A stretch of DNA of 64,000 nt, taken from positions 2,108,001-2,172,000 of the forward strand of contig NZ_CP087132.1 in the NCBI RefSeq assembly GCF_020911885.1, given 5' to 3'. Below are positions 54,101 to 63,547 of this stretch, in pieces; position 1 is the first letter of the stretch; every line of letters begins with the position of its first letter. The notes under the pieces are model-generated. The model saw only the letters and a program-made list of their open reading frames with translations, had not been told where the DNA came from and did not search any database. The position numbers and the translations under genes were made by a program. This DNA comes from Flavobacterium acetivorans. GTDB taxonomy: Bacteria > Bacteroidota > Bacteroidia > Flavobacteriales > Flavobacteriaceae.

Positions 54101-55219
54101 TTAATTGAAATTCAAGGTTTCTATTACTGATAAATCATCGTTGAACTGAACAAAACTCGCTGGAAATCCGGCTTTGATTTTTCCAATTTTATTCTCCATA
54201 TTGATAGCACTTGCAACCCGTGTTGTAGCCATTTTGATGGCTTCATCTGCCGATACATTTAAATGATTATAGGCATTTTGTACGGCTTCTTGCATAGAAA
54301 TACTCGCGCCGGCTAGATTGCCTTCTTCGTTTCTGTAAAAACCGTTATCGAGATGCGCATCAAAGTTTTCCCATTTGAAACTTTTAACTTTTCGTCCTAA
54401 AAAGGCAGCATCACTAATCAAGAAAAATTTATCTTTCTTTAATTTGTATGCCAATCGTGCTGCGGCATAATCGCAATGAGCACCGTCTAAAATAATGGGT
54501 GCATAGACTGCTTCGTTTTCGAAAGTGGCTCCAACCAATCCCGGTTCGCGATGGCCAAACTGCGTCATAGCGTTAAATAAATGAGTAACCAGGTGGATCC
54601 CTTTTGAAAAATAATATTGAGCTTCTTTATAGGTCATCGTTGAATGTCCCGCCGAGATCACAATACCACTTTCTAATAGCATGTCCAGTTGCTCATTGGT
54701 AAAACATTCTGGGGCAATAGTAATTACTTTTATGACCTCTTTTCCGTAGCGGATGATTTCTTCTAGCTCTGAATTTGTGGGCTTTCTAACCTGATTGATA
54801 CTGTGGGCACCTCGTTTTGAAGGATTTAGAAATGGACCTTCTAAATGCATTCCTAGAACTCCATTATTGTATTTTGATTTGTAATTTTGAACCGCTTCAA
54901 TTCCCTGAAGAATGGTTTCTTTAGAAGACGAAATTAGACAGGGCAGGCTATGGGTGGTTCCGTATTTTAAGCTAGAATCATGAATGTCTTGAATGCTTTC
55001 TTCAGTAGGAAACTGACTAAAATAATGTTTTTCTCCCCCGTTGATTTGGATGTCGATAAAACCTGCGGAAATGTGTTTGCCTTTGAGATCAATTTTAGCA
55101 ATATCATTTGGTATTTCTTTCTGAACCGAAAGTATTTTTCCGTTTTCTATAATAATAACTCCGTTATCAATGATTTCATCTCCAGTATGCACAGTAGCAT
55201 TAAAAAGAGTTTGTTTCAT
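54101..55219 (-). CDS. nagA: N-acetylglucosamine-6-phosphate deacetylase
   Basis: NagA removes the acetyl group of GlcNAc 6-phosphate, giving glucosamine 6-phosphate for NagB. The amidohydrolase metal site is visible: HLEGPFLNP (E127), GHST (H192), THLFNAM (H213) and the catalytic aspartate D270 in LISDA. The early DIQING (instead of HxH) resembles the mononuclear E. coli-type enzyme. The 372-residue length is normal. It is the last gene of the sialic-acid operon and completes the path from ManNAc through GlcNAc. Confidence 0.95.
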   Translation of the reverse strand: MKQTLFNATVHTGDEIIDNGVIIIENGKILSVQKEIPNDIAKIDLKGKHISAGFIDIQINGGEKHYFSQFPTEESIQDIHDSSLKYGTTHSLPCLISSSKETILQGIEAVQNYKSKYNNGVLGMHLEGPFLNPSKRGAHSINQVRKPTNSELEEIIRYGKEVIKVITIAPECFTNEQLDMLLESGIVISAGHSTMTYKEAQYYFSKGIHLVTHLFNAMTQFGHREPGLVGATFENEAVYAPIILDGAHCDYAAARLAYKLKKDKFFLISDAAFLGRKVKSFKWENFDAHLDNGFYRNEEGNLAGASISMQEAVQNAYNHLNVSADEAIKMATTRVASAINMENKIGKIKAGFPASFVQFNDDLSVIETLNFN

Positions 55220-55252
55220 TTTCTTTAGTTTTTTGAATTAATTTTAAATAAA

Positions 55253-55283
55253 ATCCTCCATAAATTTAGAATTTATGGAGGAT
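55253..55283 (-). terminator. Perfect hairpin between the sialidase gene and nagA
   Basis: ATCCTCCATAAATT pairs perfectly with AATTTATGGAGGAT around TAG. The T tract on the minus strand is broken (TTTATTTAAAATT), so it may be a weak terminator or an mRNA-stabilising element. Confidence 0.55.
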
Positions 55284-55292
55284 CAATTAACG

Positions 55293-56438
55293 TTATTTTT
55301 TTATGGATTTTCTTTTTTTGGATGCTTTTTTGAACTTATCCTTTCCGTCTGTTAACCATTTCAAAGAAAAGCTTACAAACTCATTTTTAGTATGCTCATC
55401 TTTTTCAAAAAATACAGCTATATCGCCATTTTTTAATACAGTAAGCGATGAATATGCGGAACTTCCTGGATAAATAGTTTTCCCTTCTGACCAAGTTTTC
55501 CCCTCGTCATAACTGATACGAACGTTCAAATTCATACGTCCTTTTTCCATTTTGGCATTCGAAAAAAGTATTCTGTTTTTATCATAACCGTCTGCTTTTG
55601 CAGTGTATCTAATAATACTACCATTACAACTAGGATCTATCAGCGCAGGCTCTGGCTTAGTTGTCCATGATTTTCCTTTATCTGATGAAGTATGTACATA
55701 ACGCATTTTTCCACCGTTCACTCTTGAATTAACCATCCAACTTCCATCGGCCAATTCAATAATTTTTGATTCATCAGCTGGCTTTATTGGAGTGTCAATA
55801 AAGTACCAAGTTTTACCATGGTCATCACTTCCGAAAATGAATAGACCTTTGCTTAGATTAACCAAAGTATGCAGTAATTTTCCGTCTCTTGTTTGAATCC
55901 CACGACCTGAGGTGATAAATTTAAAATCTTTATGCCATTCTGGTTTGGCAATTTGGCTTGTAATATCTTCTGGTTTACTCCAAGTTTTTCCGTTGTCCTT
56001 ACTTTTTACTACGTGTAAATAATAAATGTCTCTTTCTTTTTCAAAGTCCATGTAGTTATAAAAAAGGATAATTTCTTTGGTATCTCTATCTACAATCATA
56101 GAAGGATCTGAAGCTGATAGTCCCAATGGAAAATTAACAACTGTTTCAATTCCAGACCAAGTCTTACCATTGTCGGCACTTCGTCTCACAACAATATTAA
56201 TATCACCGCTTCGGTTTAAATCACCGCAATTAGGAACACGCTCATCAATGGCAGCAATAAGATCACCATTTGGAGCTGTAACAATTGCTGGAATTCGGAA
56301 GCAGTTCACTCCTTGAACCATTGAAGTATTAAAGATGTCCTGATGTGAGATTACTCCTCCGGCTATTTCATGGGTTTTATTTTGAGCTGAAAGACTCATT
56401 ACAGTAAGTACTATTAACGAGGTGAAAATTTTTTTCAT
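55293..56438 (-). CDS. nanH: Exo-alpha-sialidase, GH33 family, short form
   Basis: This enzyme releases terminal sialic acid from glycoproteins. A signal peptide ends near residue 18 (MSLSAQ). FRIPAIV (R48 of the arginine triad) is at 47-53 and Asp-boxes lie at about 87-94, 146-153, 204-211, 251-258 and 309-316 (for example SADNGKTW, SYDEGKTW). The nucleophile is probably Y329 in PGSSAYSSL. The 381 residues form only the six-bladed propeller, without the N-terminal binding domain of longer Bacteroides sialidases. The C-terminal tail is strongly basic (KKASKKRKSIKK). It is sixth in the sialic-acid operon. Confidence 0.94.
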   Translation of the reverse strand: MKKIFTSLIVLTVMSLSAQNKTHEIAGGVISHQDIFNTSMVQGVNCFRIPAIVTAPNGDLIAAIDERVPNCGDLNRSGDINIVVRRSADNGKTWSGIETVVNFPLGLSASDPSMIVDRDTKEIILFYNYMDFEKERDIYYLHVVKSKDNGKTWSKPEDITSQIAKPEWHKDFKFITSGRGIQTRDGKLLHTLVNLSKGLFIFGSDDHGKTWYFIDTPIKPADESKIIELADGSWMVNSRVNGGKMRYVHTSSDKGKSWTTKPEPALIDPSCNGSIIRYTAKADGYDKNRILFSNAKMEKGRMNLNVRISYDEGKTWSEGKTIYPGSSAYSSLTVLKNGDIAVFFEKDEHTKNEFVSFSLKWLTDGKDKFKKASKKRKSIKK

Positions 56439-56555
56439 AATAAAAATTGTTTAATGTTATTGTGCGTTTTTTGGTTATTAGATCAAAATAATCTTAAAAT
56501 GTTTTTTGGCACATGATGTTTCAATATACCGAAAAGTTAGAAACCAAGTTTTAGA

Positions 56556-57740
56556 TTATTTATTTAAATGTTCATTCAAAAGCTGTAGGCAATACCATTC
56601 TTGTCTCGGCATATGAAAAGGACCTTTGAACATGTTTCCTTTGGCAGTTTGTGCAATTGTTCCGTCTTTATGCAAATAGCCAAACCATTCACCGTTTACT
56701 TTATCATGAAATTTGCTGTAGGCATAGTCGTGTACCATTTTGTGCCATTTTGCATATTTTTCGTCGCCGGTCATCGTGTAAGCTAATAGCGTTGCAATAA
56801 TAACTTCGTTGTGCGGCCACCAGAACTTCATGTCTTGCCAGTATTCTTGTACCGGTTTGTCATATACATCACGGAAATATAAAATGCCACCATGTTCTTT
56901 ATCCCAACCTCGTTCCCACATATAATCCAGCATTTTACAGCCTAATGTAATCAAACGGGGATCATTGTTTCTGTATTTTGCTTCATGCAAAATAAACCAA
57001 GCACCTTCTATAGCATGTCCGGGATTCAAGGTTCTTCCGTCTATGTGGTCAATGATAGAACCATCAGGAGCCACTTGTTCCATGACACATTTAATGTCGT
57101 CTTTTACAAAGTCACGTTCAATCTCGTTGATCCATTTTTCAATCCATTCGTCACAACGCGAATCCCCAATAGTTTCCCTTAACTGTTGGGCTGTGTTAAT
57201 CATAATCATAGGAGTACCAATTCCTTTTGAGGGACGGGTAGAAGTAAATTTGGCTGGTAACAAACCTGGTGTACTAGAATATTCAATACATTTACCGAAT
57301 AAATAGCGGGCTTTTTCAGCGGCAGCTTCGTCTCCACTTGCTTTTGCATAGGCTGCCATGGCAATTACCGCAAATGTTTCTGAAAAGTAATAGCGACGTT
57401 TACGGATTGGCTGTCCATCACGAGTAACGTGAAAGAACATTTGTCCATCTGTGTCGAAACAATGATTATTTAAAAAATCAATTCCTGATTTGGCTCCATC
57501 TAACCACTCTTGTTTAGGTTCTACAGTATTATAAAGCGTGGATAAAAGCCAAGAAGCGCGGCCTTGAATCCATACTGCTTTATCGTCATCCAATAGACTT
57601 CCATCGTGATCCCGCATTAGAAGATAACCACCAAATTGGGTATCAATAGACCGTGGGAACCAAAAAGGAACCGTGTCATTTAATAATTGATTCTGATAAA
57701 ACTCTTTTAGGTTTTGGAGGTCTGTCGTTGAATAATTCAT
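56556..57740 (-). CDS. N-acylglucosamine 2-epimerase (AGE family)
   Basis: This (alpha/alpha)6-barrel epimerase probably converts ManNAc, the NanA product, to GlcNAc without ATP. Catalytic histidines are visible in LNPGHAIEGAW (H242) and FWWPHNEVI (H310); GGYLLMRDHDGSLLDDDKAVWIQGRASWLLSTLYN is the family N-terminal segment. The 394-residue length is normal. Bacteroidota with this gene use it in place of the NanE/NanK route. It belongs to the nan operon, between the esterase and the sialidase genes. A cellobiose-epimerase-like specificity is less likely in this context. Confidence 0.92.
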   Translation of the reverse strand: MNYSTTDLQNLKEFYQNQLLNDTVPFWFPRSIDTQFGGYLLMRDHDGSLLDDDKAVWIQGRASWLLSTLYNTVEPKQEWLDGAKSGIDFLNNHCFDTDGQMFFHVTRDGQPIRKRRYYFSETFAVIAMAAYAKASGDEAAAEKARYLFGKCIEYSSTPGLLPAKFTSTRPSKGIGTPMIMINTAQQLRETIGDSRCDEWIEKWINEIERDFVKDDIKCVMEQVAPDGSIIDHIDGRTLNPGHAIEGAWFILHEAKYRNNDPRLITLGCKMLDYMWERGWDKEHGGILYFRDVYDKPVQEYWQDMKFWWPHNEVIIATLLAYTMTGDEKYAKWHKMVHDYAYSKFHDKVNGEWFGYLHKDGTIAQTAKGNMFKGPFHMPRQEWYCLQLLNEHLNK

Positions 57741-57800
57741 TTTTAAAAGTATTTTATAGATGGGTTTATCAAAAAGCGATCTACTTATTTTTATTATTTA

Positions 57801-57814
57801 TGTTTTCGTACACA
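57801..57814 (-). promoter_or_regulatory. Possible LacI-type half-conserved operator before the epimerase gene
   Basis: TGTTTTCGTACACA matches the TGTGTTCGAACACA core at 12 of 14 positions, 61 bases before the start. Unlike sites A-D, no TTTCG-type -7 element follows at about 41 bases, so it may be chance. Confidence 0.3.
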
Positions 57815-57842
57815 CTCTCAAATGTATACTTGTTTTTTTATT

Positions 57843-59933
57843 TTATTGCACTTCTAATCTAAAAGTAGAGCATGGCAAGCCGGCTTCATTTACTAAATTA
57901 GCTCTGCTGAAAGGTTCCCAAGCGTATAAGACATTTGTAATGTTTTCTCCTTTTGGAATACTGATACTCACTTTATTTTTGATTATTTCCGCTTTGGTTT
58001 TAATGTGTTTTCCTCTATCAGTAACAAGTTCAAAACCAACTAATTCTTTTTTATCCGCTGTGGTTAGTTTTTTTGCAAAAGCGAAAGAAAGGCTAATTAA
58101 CTCCTTTTTTTTAACCGCTTTCAAAGCCGATGGACCATTAGCAATGACTGATTTTCCGTAGGTATAGCGCAAGGCCAAAAGTGCCAAGCGGTCTGCTACT
58201 TCTTTTTTCCAGATAGGGTGAACATTAGTTGAATCTCCATAATCCATACTCACAGCCATACCGCTATTTGGGATTATTTTTTGCATGCCATTTTGAGCTT
58301 CTCTAAATGCCGGCCACGACGGACGGTCGATACTGGATAATTGGACATAATAAAAAGGAAAATCTAAATTCCAGGCTTTGCGCCAACTTTGAACCATAGT
58401 AGGCAAAAGATGCTCATACAATTCGATATGGTGCGCATTGCTTTCGCCTTGGTACCAAATCACCCCTTTTATTGGAAATTGGGTCAATTTTTTTACGCCA
58501 GCTTCAAAATTGTATGCGGGGTCATACGGATGGCGCTGTTTAGGATTTGTGGCATTTTTCAAATTCACACCAGCTCGTTCTCTAACCCAAGGCATGATGA
58601 AATCGGATTTACGCCAATTGGTCAATAAATCGACCACTTTGTCGTCATGTTCTAATGTATATCGGTCAATCCAGGATTCTATTGGCGATCCGCCAACGGC
58701 AAGCTGTATCAAACCTACGGGCACATTTTCCTCAAGGGCAATATTTTTACCAAAATAATAGGCAATTGCCGAAAAATCTTTTGCTGTTAATGAATCACAA
58801 TTGGTCCAATTCCCAGTAAAGAATTCCAATTGATTGGTTTTTGCCAATGAAAGGGAATCCCAGGCCGTGTTATCCGTTTCTTTAATTGCTTTAAAATTCA
58901 GTAAACGAAGGTTTGAATTTTGGATTGCTTTTTTTATTTCTTCCTTTCCGTCTTTAGATTCTTGAAGCTGAAAAGCCATATTGGATTGTCCGGAACAAAA
59001 CCAAACATCGCCAATGAGAATATTATTCAAAGTACTGTTTTTTTCATTGCAGCTGATATTCATTTTATAAGGGCCGCCATGGGTCATAGCAGGAAAGCTA
59101 ATTTTCCATTTTCCGTATTTATCCGTTATTGCTTTCTTTTTTTGTTGGTTAAAGCTTATTTCCACCACATCGCCACCATTAGCAGTTCCATACAACTGAA
59201 TAGGCTGATTGCGTTGTAAAACCATATTATCAGAGAAAACAGAGGCTAATTGGAATCCGCCAAAATCTTTTGTAATATTTCCATAAACGGTTTTCGCCAA
59301 AATTGCCGCTCCTTCTTTTGTAGGATGTAAAGCATCGGGGAAAAGATCAGGACGTGCATACAAATTTTCGTGTAAGTCAATAAGTCCCACTTGGTTCGCT
59401 TTGGCAATAGGAGTAATGTGGGATTGAATCTGCCAATACCAATCTCTGGTTCCTGATTTGAAACGAGAATGTTCGTTGAAGATAGGCGTCATTCTACAGA
59501 TGTACAATTGTACGGCTGGATTTTGCTTTTTTAAGGTATCCAATAACCAAGAATAATCGGCATCAAAATCTTCTTTATAATTAGGCCAATTTCTGGGATC
59601 GGTATCATTAAGACCCAAATGAATGATAGCTATATCGGGACGATAAGCAATAGCATCAGCACATTCCTTAGTCTTATAATAAGGTTTATGGCCTTTTTTT
59701 AAAAGAGTCGCTCCACTATAACCAAAGTTTTTAACCTCATAATTTTCTCCCATCAAGATTTGAAGCTGGGACGGATAGGAGGCTGTTGCTGGGTCAGCAA
59801 GCAGATAACCAGCCGTCACAGAATCACCAATACAGGCCACTTTGATGGCTGTATTTTGCGCAATTGTTTCTTGTCCTAAGACGAGAAAAGTTAGGCATAA
59901 AAATAAAAAAAGATTTATTTTAATTGGTTTCAT
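57843..59933 (-). CDS. Two-domain esterase: SGNH/GDSL hydrolase plus sialate O-acetylesterase
   Basis: This enzyme removes O-acetyl groups that would block sialidase or lyase. A signal peptide ends near residue 25 (ETIAQ). The N-terminal SGNH domain (about 30-220) has GDSVTAGY (S38), GLND (N109) and PDALHPT (D200, H203). The C-terminal SASA domain (about 225-695) has FCSGQSNMAFQL (S317) and IWYQGESNAH, the sialate O-acetylesterase signatures. With two serine active sites the protein may act on different positions. The 696-residue length agrees with known Bacteroidota relatives. It lies in the nan operon after the permease gene. Confidence 0.92.
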   Translation of the reverse strand: MKPIKINLFLFLCLTFLVLGQETIAQNTAIKVACIGDSVTAGYLLADPATASYPSQLQILMGENYEVKNFGYSGATLLKKGHKPYYKTKECADAIAYRPDIAIIHLGLNDTDPRNWPNYKEDFDADYSWLLDTLKKQNPAVQLYICRMTPIFNEHSRFKSGTRDWYWQIQSHITPIAKANQVGLIDLHENLYARPDLFPDALHPTKEGAAILAKTVYGNITKDFGGFQLASVFSDNMVLQRNQPIQLYGTANGGDVVEISFNQQKKKAITDKYGKWKISFPAMTHGGPYKMNISCNEKNSTLNNILIGDVWFCSGQSNMAFQLQESKDGKEEIKKAIQNSNLRLLNFKAIKETDNTAWDSLSLAKTNQLEFFTGNWTNCDSLTAKDFSAIAYYFGKNIALEENVPVGLIQLAVGGSPIESWIDRYTLEHDDKVVDLLTNWRKSDFIMPWVRERAGVNLKNATNPKQRHPYDPAYNFEAGVKKLTQFPIKGVIWYQGESNAHHIELYEHLLPTMVQSWRKAWNLDFPFYYVQLSSIDRPSWPAFREAQNGMQKIIPNSGMAVSMDYGDSTNVHPIWKKEVADRLALLALRYTYGKSVIANGPSALKAVKKKELISLSFAFAKKLTTADKKELVGFELVTDRGKHIKTKAEIIKNKVSISIPKGENITNVLYAWEPFSRANLVNEAGLPCSTFRLEVQ

Positions 59934-59980
59934 GGAAGAGGGTTAAATGTTTTTTAATTTACTAGAACATTATCGGTCAA

Positions 59981-60001
59981 GGCGAAATCAGCTATTTCGC
60001 C
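59981..60001. repeat. Perfect short hairpin GGCGAAAT-CAGCT-ATTTCGCC
   Basis: An 8-bp perfect stem with a 5-base loop lies between the permease and esterase genes. Neither strand has a following T tract, so it is not a classical terminator; it may be an mRNA-processing or stability element. Confidence 0.5.
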
Positions 60002-60095
60002 TCAACGGATAATTCTAACCAAAACAAAACTCATAAAATTTAAAATCAGTTACCTTATTAATAAATGAGGTAGTTAATTTGATATATTTTAAATG

Positions 60096-61340
60096 TTAGG
60101 CATCGACAAAATCATTTACTTTAGGGCGTAAAAAAACAATTTGAACGATTAAAGCCAATAGGACAATACCAGCCATCAATGCAAATCCATCACCTAAAGT
60201 GCCGTTATCAGAATATTTCCCTAGTAAGGAGGTAACCAAAGCACCACATCCTACTCCGGTCATGTTTAAAATACCATAAGCGGTGGCTCTGTATTTTGAA
60301 GACACAAATTGACAAAGAATGGGCATATTGTTCGCATCAAACATTCCATAGCCAATACCAAAACAAAGTGCTGCTCCAACCACATTAAACAACGAATGAC
60401 CAAAACCAATAAGCAACAAGGCAGGAATAGTCAAGCCTAAACCAATTGCACTGGTGTAAACTCTACCTTTAATATTTTTCTGAACCCATTTATCCGATAA
60501 TATACCTCCACATATAACTCCCAAAAATGATGAGAAGGATATGGCAATGGTTGCTAAAGGTCCCGCTTGTTCCATTGGGATATTAAGATTCTGGGAAAAT
60601 AGGGTAGGAAGCCAGTTTTTGGTAGCCCATCCCGGTAAACTTGGTATGGCAAAATAAAACAGGATAATCCAAAAAGACATATTAGTGAATAAGATTCCCA
60701 AACCTTTGAATACAGATTCTTTTTTTGTTTTATCGGATGAAATAGTTTTATTGTGAGTTGTTTCGCTGCTTTTTTTCTCTTTCAAAAGGAAGGCTAAAGC
60801 GGCTGCATACACAATCCCGATTAATCCAAAATAATGAAATGTAGTATGCCAAGAAAATGAAGCTGCTATGGTTGCGCCAAATCCTCCTATAGCTGAACCC
60901 ATGTATAAGCCAGTCATGTGGATACCAATGGCGAGTGATCTTGTTTTTTGCTGGTGGTAATCGGCTATAAGCGATAAACCGGCAGGAATATATAAGGCTT
61001 CACTGACTCCCATCAAGGCTCTTAACCAGTACACCTGATTATAAGTCGTTGCAAGTCCCATGGCATAAGTCACCGCTGACCATACAAAAAGGCTGCCTAC
61101 AATTAGCCATTTTCGATTCAGTTTGTCGGCAATAATACCAGATACGGGGCTCATTAAGGCATAAATCCAAAGGAAAATGGCCATTAAACGTCCAAAGTTT
61201 TCACCTGAGACTAGTTCAGGAATATCGGTCTCCATCGAAGGGCGCATGGTAGCCAGCATTTGGCGATCCATATAGTTGAGCAAGGCAACAAGCCATAGTA
61301 AGCCTACGACAATCCAAGGATAATGTTTTGATTCTTTCAT
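60096..61340 (-). CDS. MFS transporter, probable sialic-acid permease
   Basis: This is a 12-segment major facilitator protein of 414 residues from the anion:cation symporter-like branch. It starts HYPWIVVGLLWLVALLNYMDRQMLATMRPSM, and SPVSGIIADKLNRKWLIVGSL is the conserved loop between segments 2 and 3. The place between the mutarotase and the O-acetylesterase genes indicates N-acetylneuraminate import, as NanT does in other Bacteroidota. The MFS protein at 20449-21831 belongs to a different (FucP) branch. Confidence 0.88.
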   Translation of the reverse strand: MKESKHYPWIVVGLLWLVALLNYMDRQMLATMRPSMETDIPELVSGENFGRLMAIFLWIYALMSPVSGIIADKLNRKWLIVGSLFVWSAVTYAMGLATTYNQVYWLRALMGVSEALYIPAGLSLIADYHQQKTRSLAIGIHMTGLYMGSAIGGFGATIAASFSWHTTFHYFGLIGIVYAAALAFLLKEKKSSETTHNKTISSDKTKKESVFKGLGILFTNMSFWIILFYFAIPSLPGWATKNWLPTLFSQNLNIPMEQAGPLATIAISFSSFLGVICGGILSDKWVQKNIKGRVYTSAIGLGLTIPALLLIGFGHSLFNVVGAALCFGIGYGMFDANNMPILCQFVSSKYRATAYGILNMTGVGCGALVTSLLGKYSDNGTLGDGFALMAGIVLLALIVQIVFLRPKVNDFVDA

Positions 61341-61415
61341 CTTTAGTCTACTTTATTTATCAGTTGTTGTGCAACAGCTTATAAAGAAAGCGTCGCACAG
61401 AAACCAGTATTGTTT

Positions 61416-62591
61416 TTATTTTTTTAGGGTTCCTAACATTACATCAGGAGTACGAATTCCTGGTTTTATTTCTCCGTTTGACAAGATTATTTTTTTATCC
61501 CATAACACCGCAGGGGTTGTAACATGAGGAAGGAATGGCAATTCGTCTATTTTTTCCCATTGATCTGTTAGGGTATTGTATAGTAAGATACCGTTGTAAA
61601 ATCCGGGATGATTGGTAACGAGTTTATTCTTTTTAGCAATGAGCTCTGCTTTTTCTTCCTCTGATTTTGCTTGAGCTATTTGGGAGAGATAAGTCTCAAT
61701 TTGATGAAAAATGGCTCCATTATCACCGCCAACGATTAAAACAGAATGATTCCCAACAGCTAGTCCGGCACCAGCCGAAAAGTTAGTGGTGTTTTTTCCA
61801 TCGGATATCGCTGCGACACTTTCCCATTTTTGTTTTTTAATATCAAAAACAAAAGTGGTATGATGTAAATCACTTATTCCTGAAGCCGTTTTTGTTCTTC
61901 CACCCACAACATAAATTCCGATTCCATTTTTTCCTTTTTGCGCAACTGCGACTGAATTGGCCAAAGCCAAAGGTATTTTTGGCAATGTTTTCCATTCTGG
62001 ATTTGCTTCGTTTAGATCAAGACTGGCAAAAGAATCAGAAGATTTTGTGGCTTCGTCGCCACCTACGGCATAAACTACATTGTCTATGTGAGTCAGCGCT
62101 ATATTGGCAATCGCCAAAGGGAAATTAGGTAGTGATTTTATTTCTACCTCTTTTGCCTCCGCGTTCCATTTTAATAAATACGATTTATTAGAAAGACCAT
62201 TTTCATTTTCTCCACCTACATATACTACGCCTAAGTCAGTAGAAGTAGTCCCACAATAGGCGATAGGTTCCGCTAAGGTACTTTTTACTGCTGCAATCCA
62301 AGAAAAAGTATCGCCACATTTTTGTAACACATGAATTGTTTTTGAATAACTTTTTTTTCCTCCTTCCCAAGGCATTTTATCAGGAAAATTGGCGCCACCC
62401 GCTACAAGCAATACGTCATTGTTAACTCCATTTATAGGGCCTGCAAAGCCTATAGATAGACTTCCATCAGGGTTTTGCAATTGGGCAGCTGTTTTCCATT
62501 CAACATGCTTAACCTCTTTTTTTTGAGAAAATGAGTCAGTAGTAGACATAATCAGGGATATAAAAATTAGAGAAAAAATAGATTTAGTCAT
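61416..62591 (-). CDS. nanM: Kelch-repeat N-acetylneuraminate mutarotase-like protein (NanM type)
   Basis: This periplasmic protein with a signal peptide (about 1-22, DSFSQ) forms a six-bladed Kelch propeller. Blade motifs recur as VLLVAGGANFPD, VVYVGGENENG, VVYAVGGDEATK, GIYVVGGRTKT and VLIVGGDNGA. Homologues of the cyclically permuted mutarotase family speed the alpha/beta interconversion of released sialic acid before uptake. The 391-residue length fits. It lies between nanA and the permease gene. Confidence 0.88.
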   Translation of the reverse strand: MTKSIFSLIFISLIMSTTDSFSQKKEVKHVEWKTAAQLQNPDGSLSIGFAGPINGVNNDVLLVAGGANFPDKMPWEGGKKSYSKTIHVLQKCGDTFSWIAAVKSTLAEPIAYCGTTSTDLGVVYVGGENENGLSNKSYLLKWNAEAKEVEIKSLPNFPLAIANIALTHIDNVVYAVGGDEATKSSDSFASLDLNEANPEWKTLPKIPLALANSVAVAQKGKNGIGIYVVGGRTKTASGISDLHHTTFVFDIKKQKWESVAAISDGKNTTNFSAGAGLAVGNHSVLIVGGDNGAIFHQIETYLSQIAQAKSEEEKAELIAKKNKLVTNHPGFYNGILLYNTLTDQWEKIDELPFLPHVTTPAVLWDKKIILSNGEIKPGIRTPDVMLGTLKK

Positions 62592-62626
62592 CGTTCTTAT
62601 TTTTTTAAATAAAACGTACCAATGGA

Positions 62627-63547
62627 TTATTTTGACTTGAATGCGTCAAAATTCAAGCTAGCTACATCTTTTTTGAATAATTCGAATTGCTCAGCGCTCA
62701 TGTTTTTGACAGGCAATCTGAATTCGCCTAGGTCGTGCCCAACCACTTTCATATAAGCTTTTCCTACAGAGATTCCACCGTATTTTCCTAACAAACGAAT
62801 CATATCGATTGATTTTTGTTGCAAAGCGCGTGCTTTAACCAAATCATTAGCGTTAAAAGCATCAATTAAGTCATAATATAGGGGCGCAGCATAATTGAAA
62901 GTGCTCCCTACAGCTCCTTTGGCTCCTAAAACAAGCGCTGATAGCATATTTTCATCGCGTCCCCAAAGCATATCAAATTTGCCGTTTTCATAGCTCATAC
63001 AGCTTTGGAAATCCATAAAATCTTCATGGGTATATTTAACACCGGCAAAATTAGGAAGCTTGCCGTCAAGGGCTCTTACCAAATCAAACATTGGGAAGTT
63101 AACTCCTGTCAATACCGGGATGTGGTAGTAATAGAATGGCATGTTAGGCACTTCTTTTCCTACTTCGATACAGGTTTGCGCCAACATATCTATGTTTGCG
63201 GGTTTGAAATAAAAAGGGCCGGTCAAAGAAACGGCGTACAAACCTATCTCGTAAGCATGTTTGGCAAGTTCGATACAATCGGCAAGGCAGGTTCCCGCTA
63301 AAAATGCCATTACTTTAAAGTCGGTATCATGATTACTGCAATCAGCCCAAGCTTGAGCAACTGCTTTCTTTTCTGCTAGAGTTGTAGAAACTCCTTCTCC
63401 TGTAGAACCATTAATGAAAGCGCCTGTTACTCCATTTTGTTTTAAAAAAGAATAATAAGCAGGGATTAGACTAACATCTAATTTTCCATTGCTGTCAAAG
63501 GGTGTAAAAGGGGCAGAAATAAGTCCTTGTAAGTGTTGAATTTTCAT
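62627..63547 (-). CDS. nanA: N-acetylneuraminate lyase
   Basis: NanA cleaves N-acetylneuraminate to ManNAc and pyruvate. It is a DHDPS-fold class I aldolase: the carboxylate-binding GSTGEG is at 47-52, the catalytic tyrosine is Y141 in FYYYHIPVLTGV, and the Schiff-base lysine is K171 in GVKYTHEDF. The 306-residue length is normal. It is first in the sialic-acid operon. The phenylalanine- and glycine-rich specificity segments agree with sialic acid rather than dihydrodipicolinate, and the neighbours confirm it. Confidence 0.95.
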   Translation of the reverse strand: MKIQHLQGLISAPFTPFDSNGKLDVSLIPAYYSFLKQNGVTGAFINGSTGEGVSTTLAEKKAVAQAWADCSNHDTDFKVMAFLAGTCLADCIELAKHAYEIGLYAVSLTGPFYFKPANIDMLAQTCIEVGKEVPNMPFYYYHIPVLTGVNFPMFDLVRALDGKLPNFAGVKYTHEDFMDFQSCMSYENGKFDMLWGRDENMLSALVLGAKGAVGSTFNYAAPLYYDLIDAFNANDLVKARALQQKSIDMIRLLGKYGGISVGKAYMKVVGHDLGEFRLPVKNMSAEQFELFKKDVASLNFDAFKSK

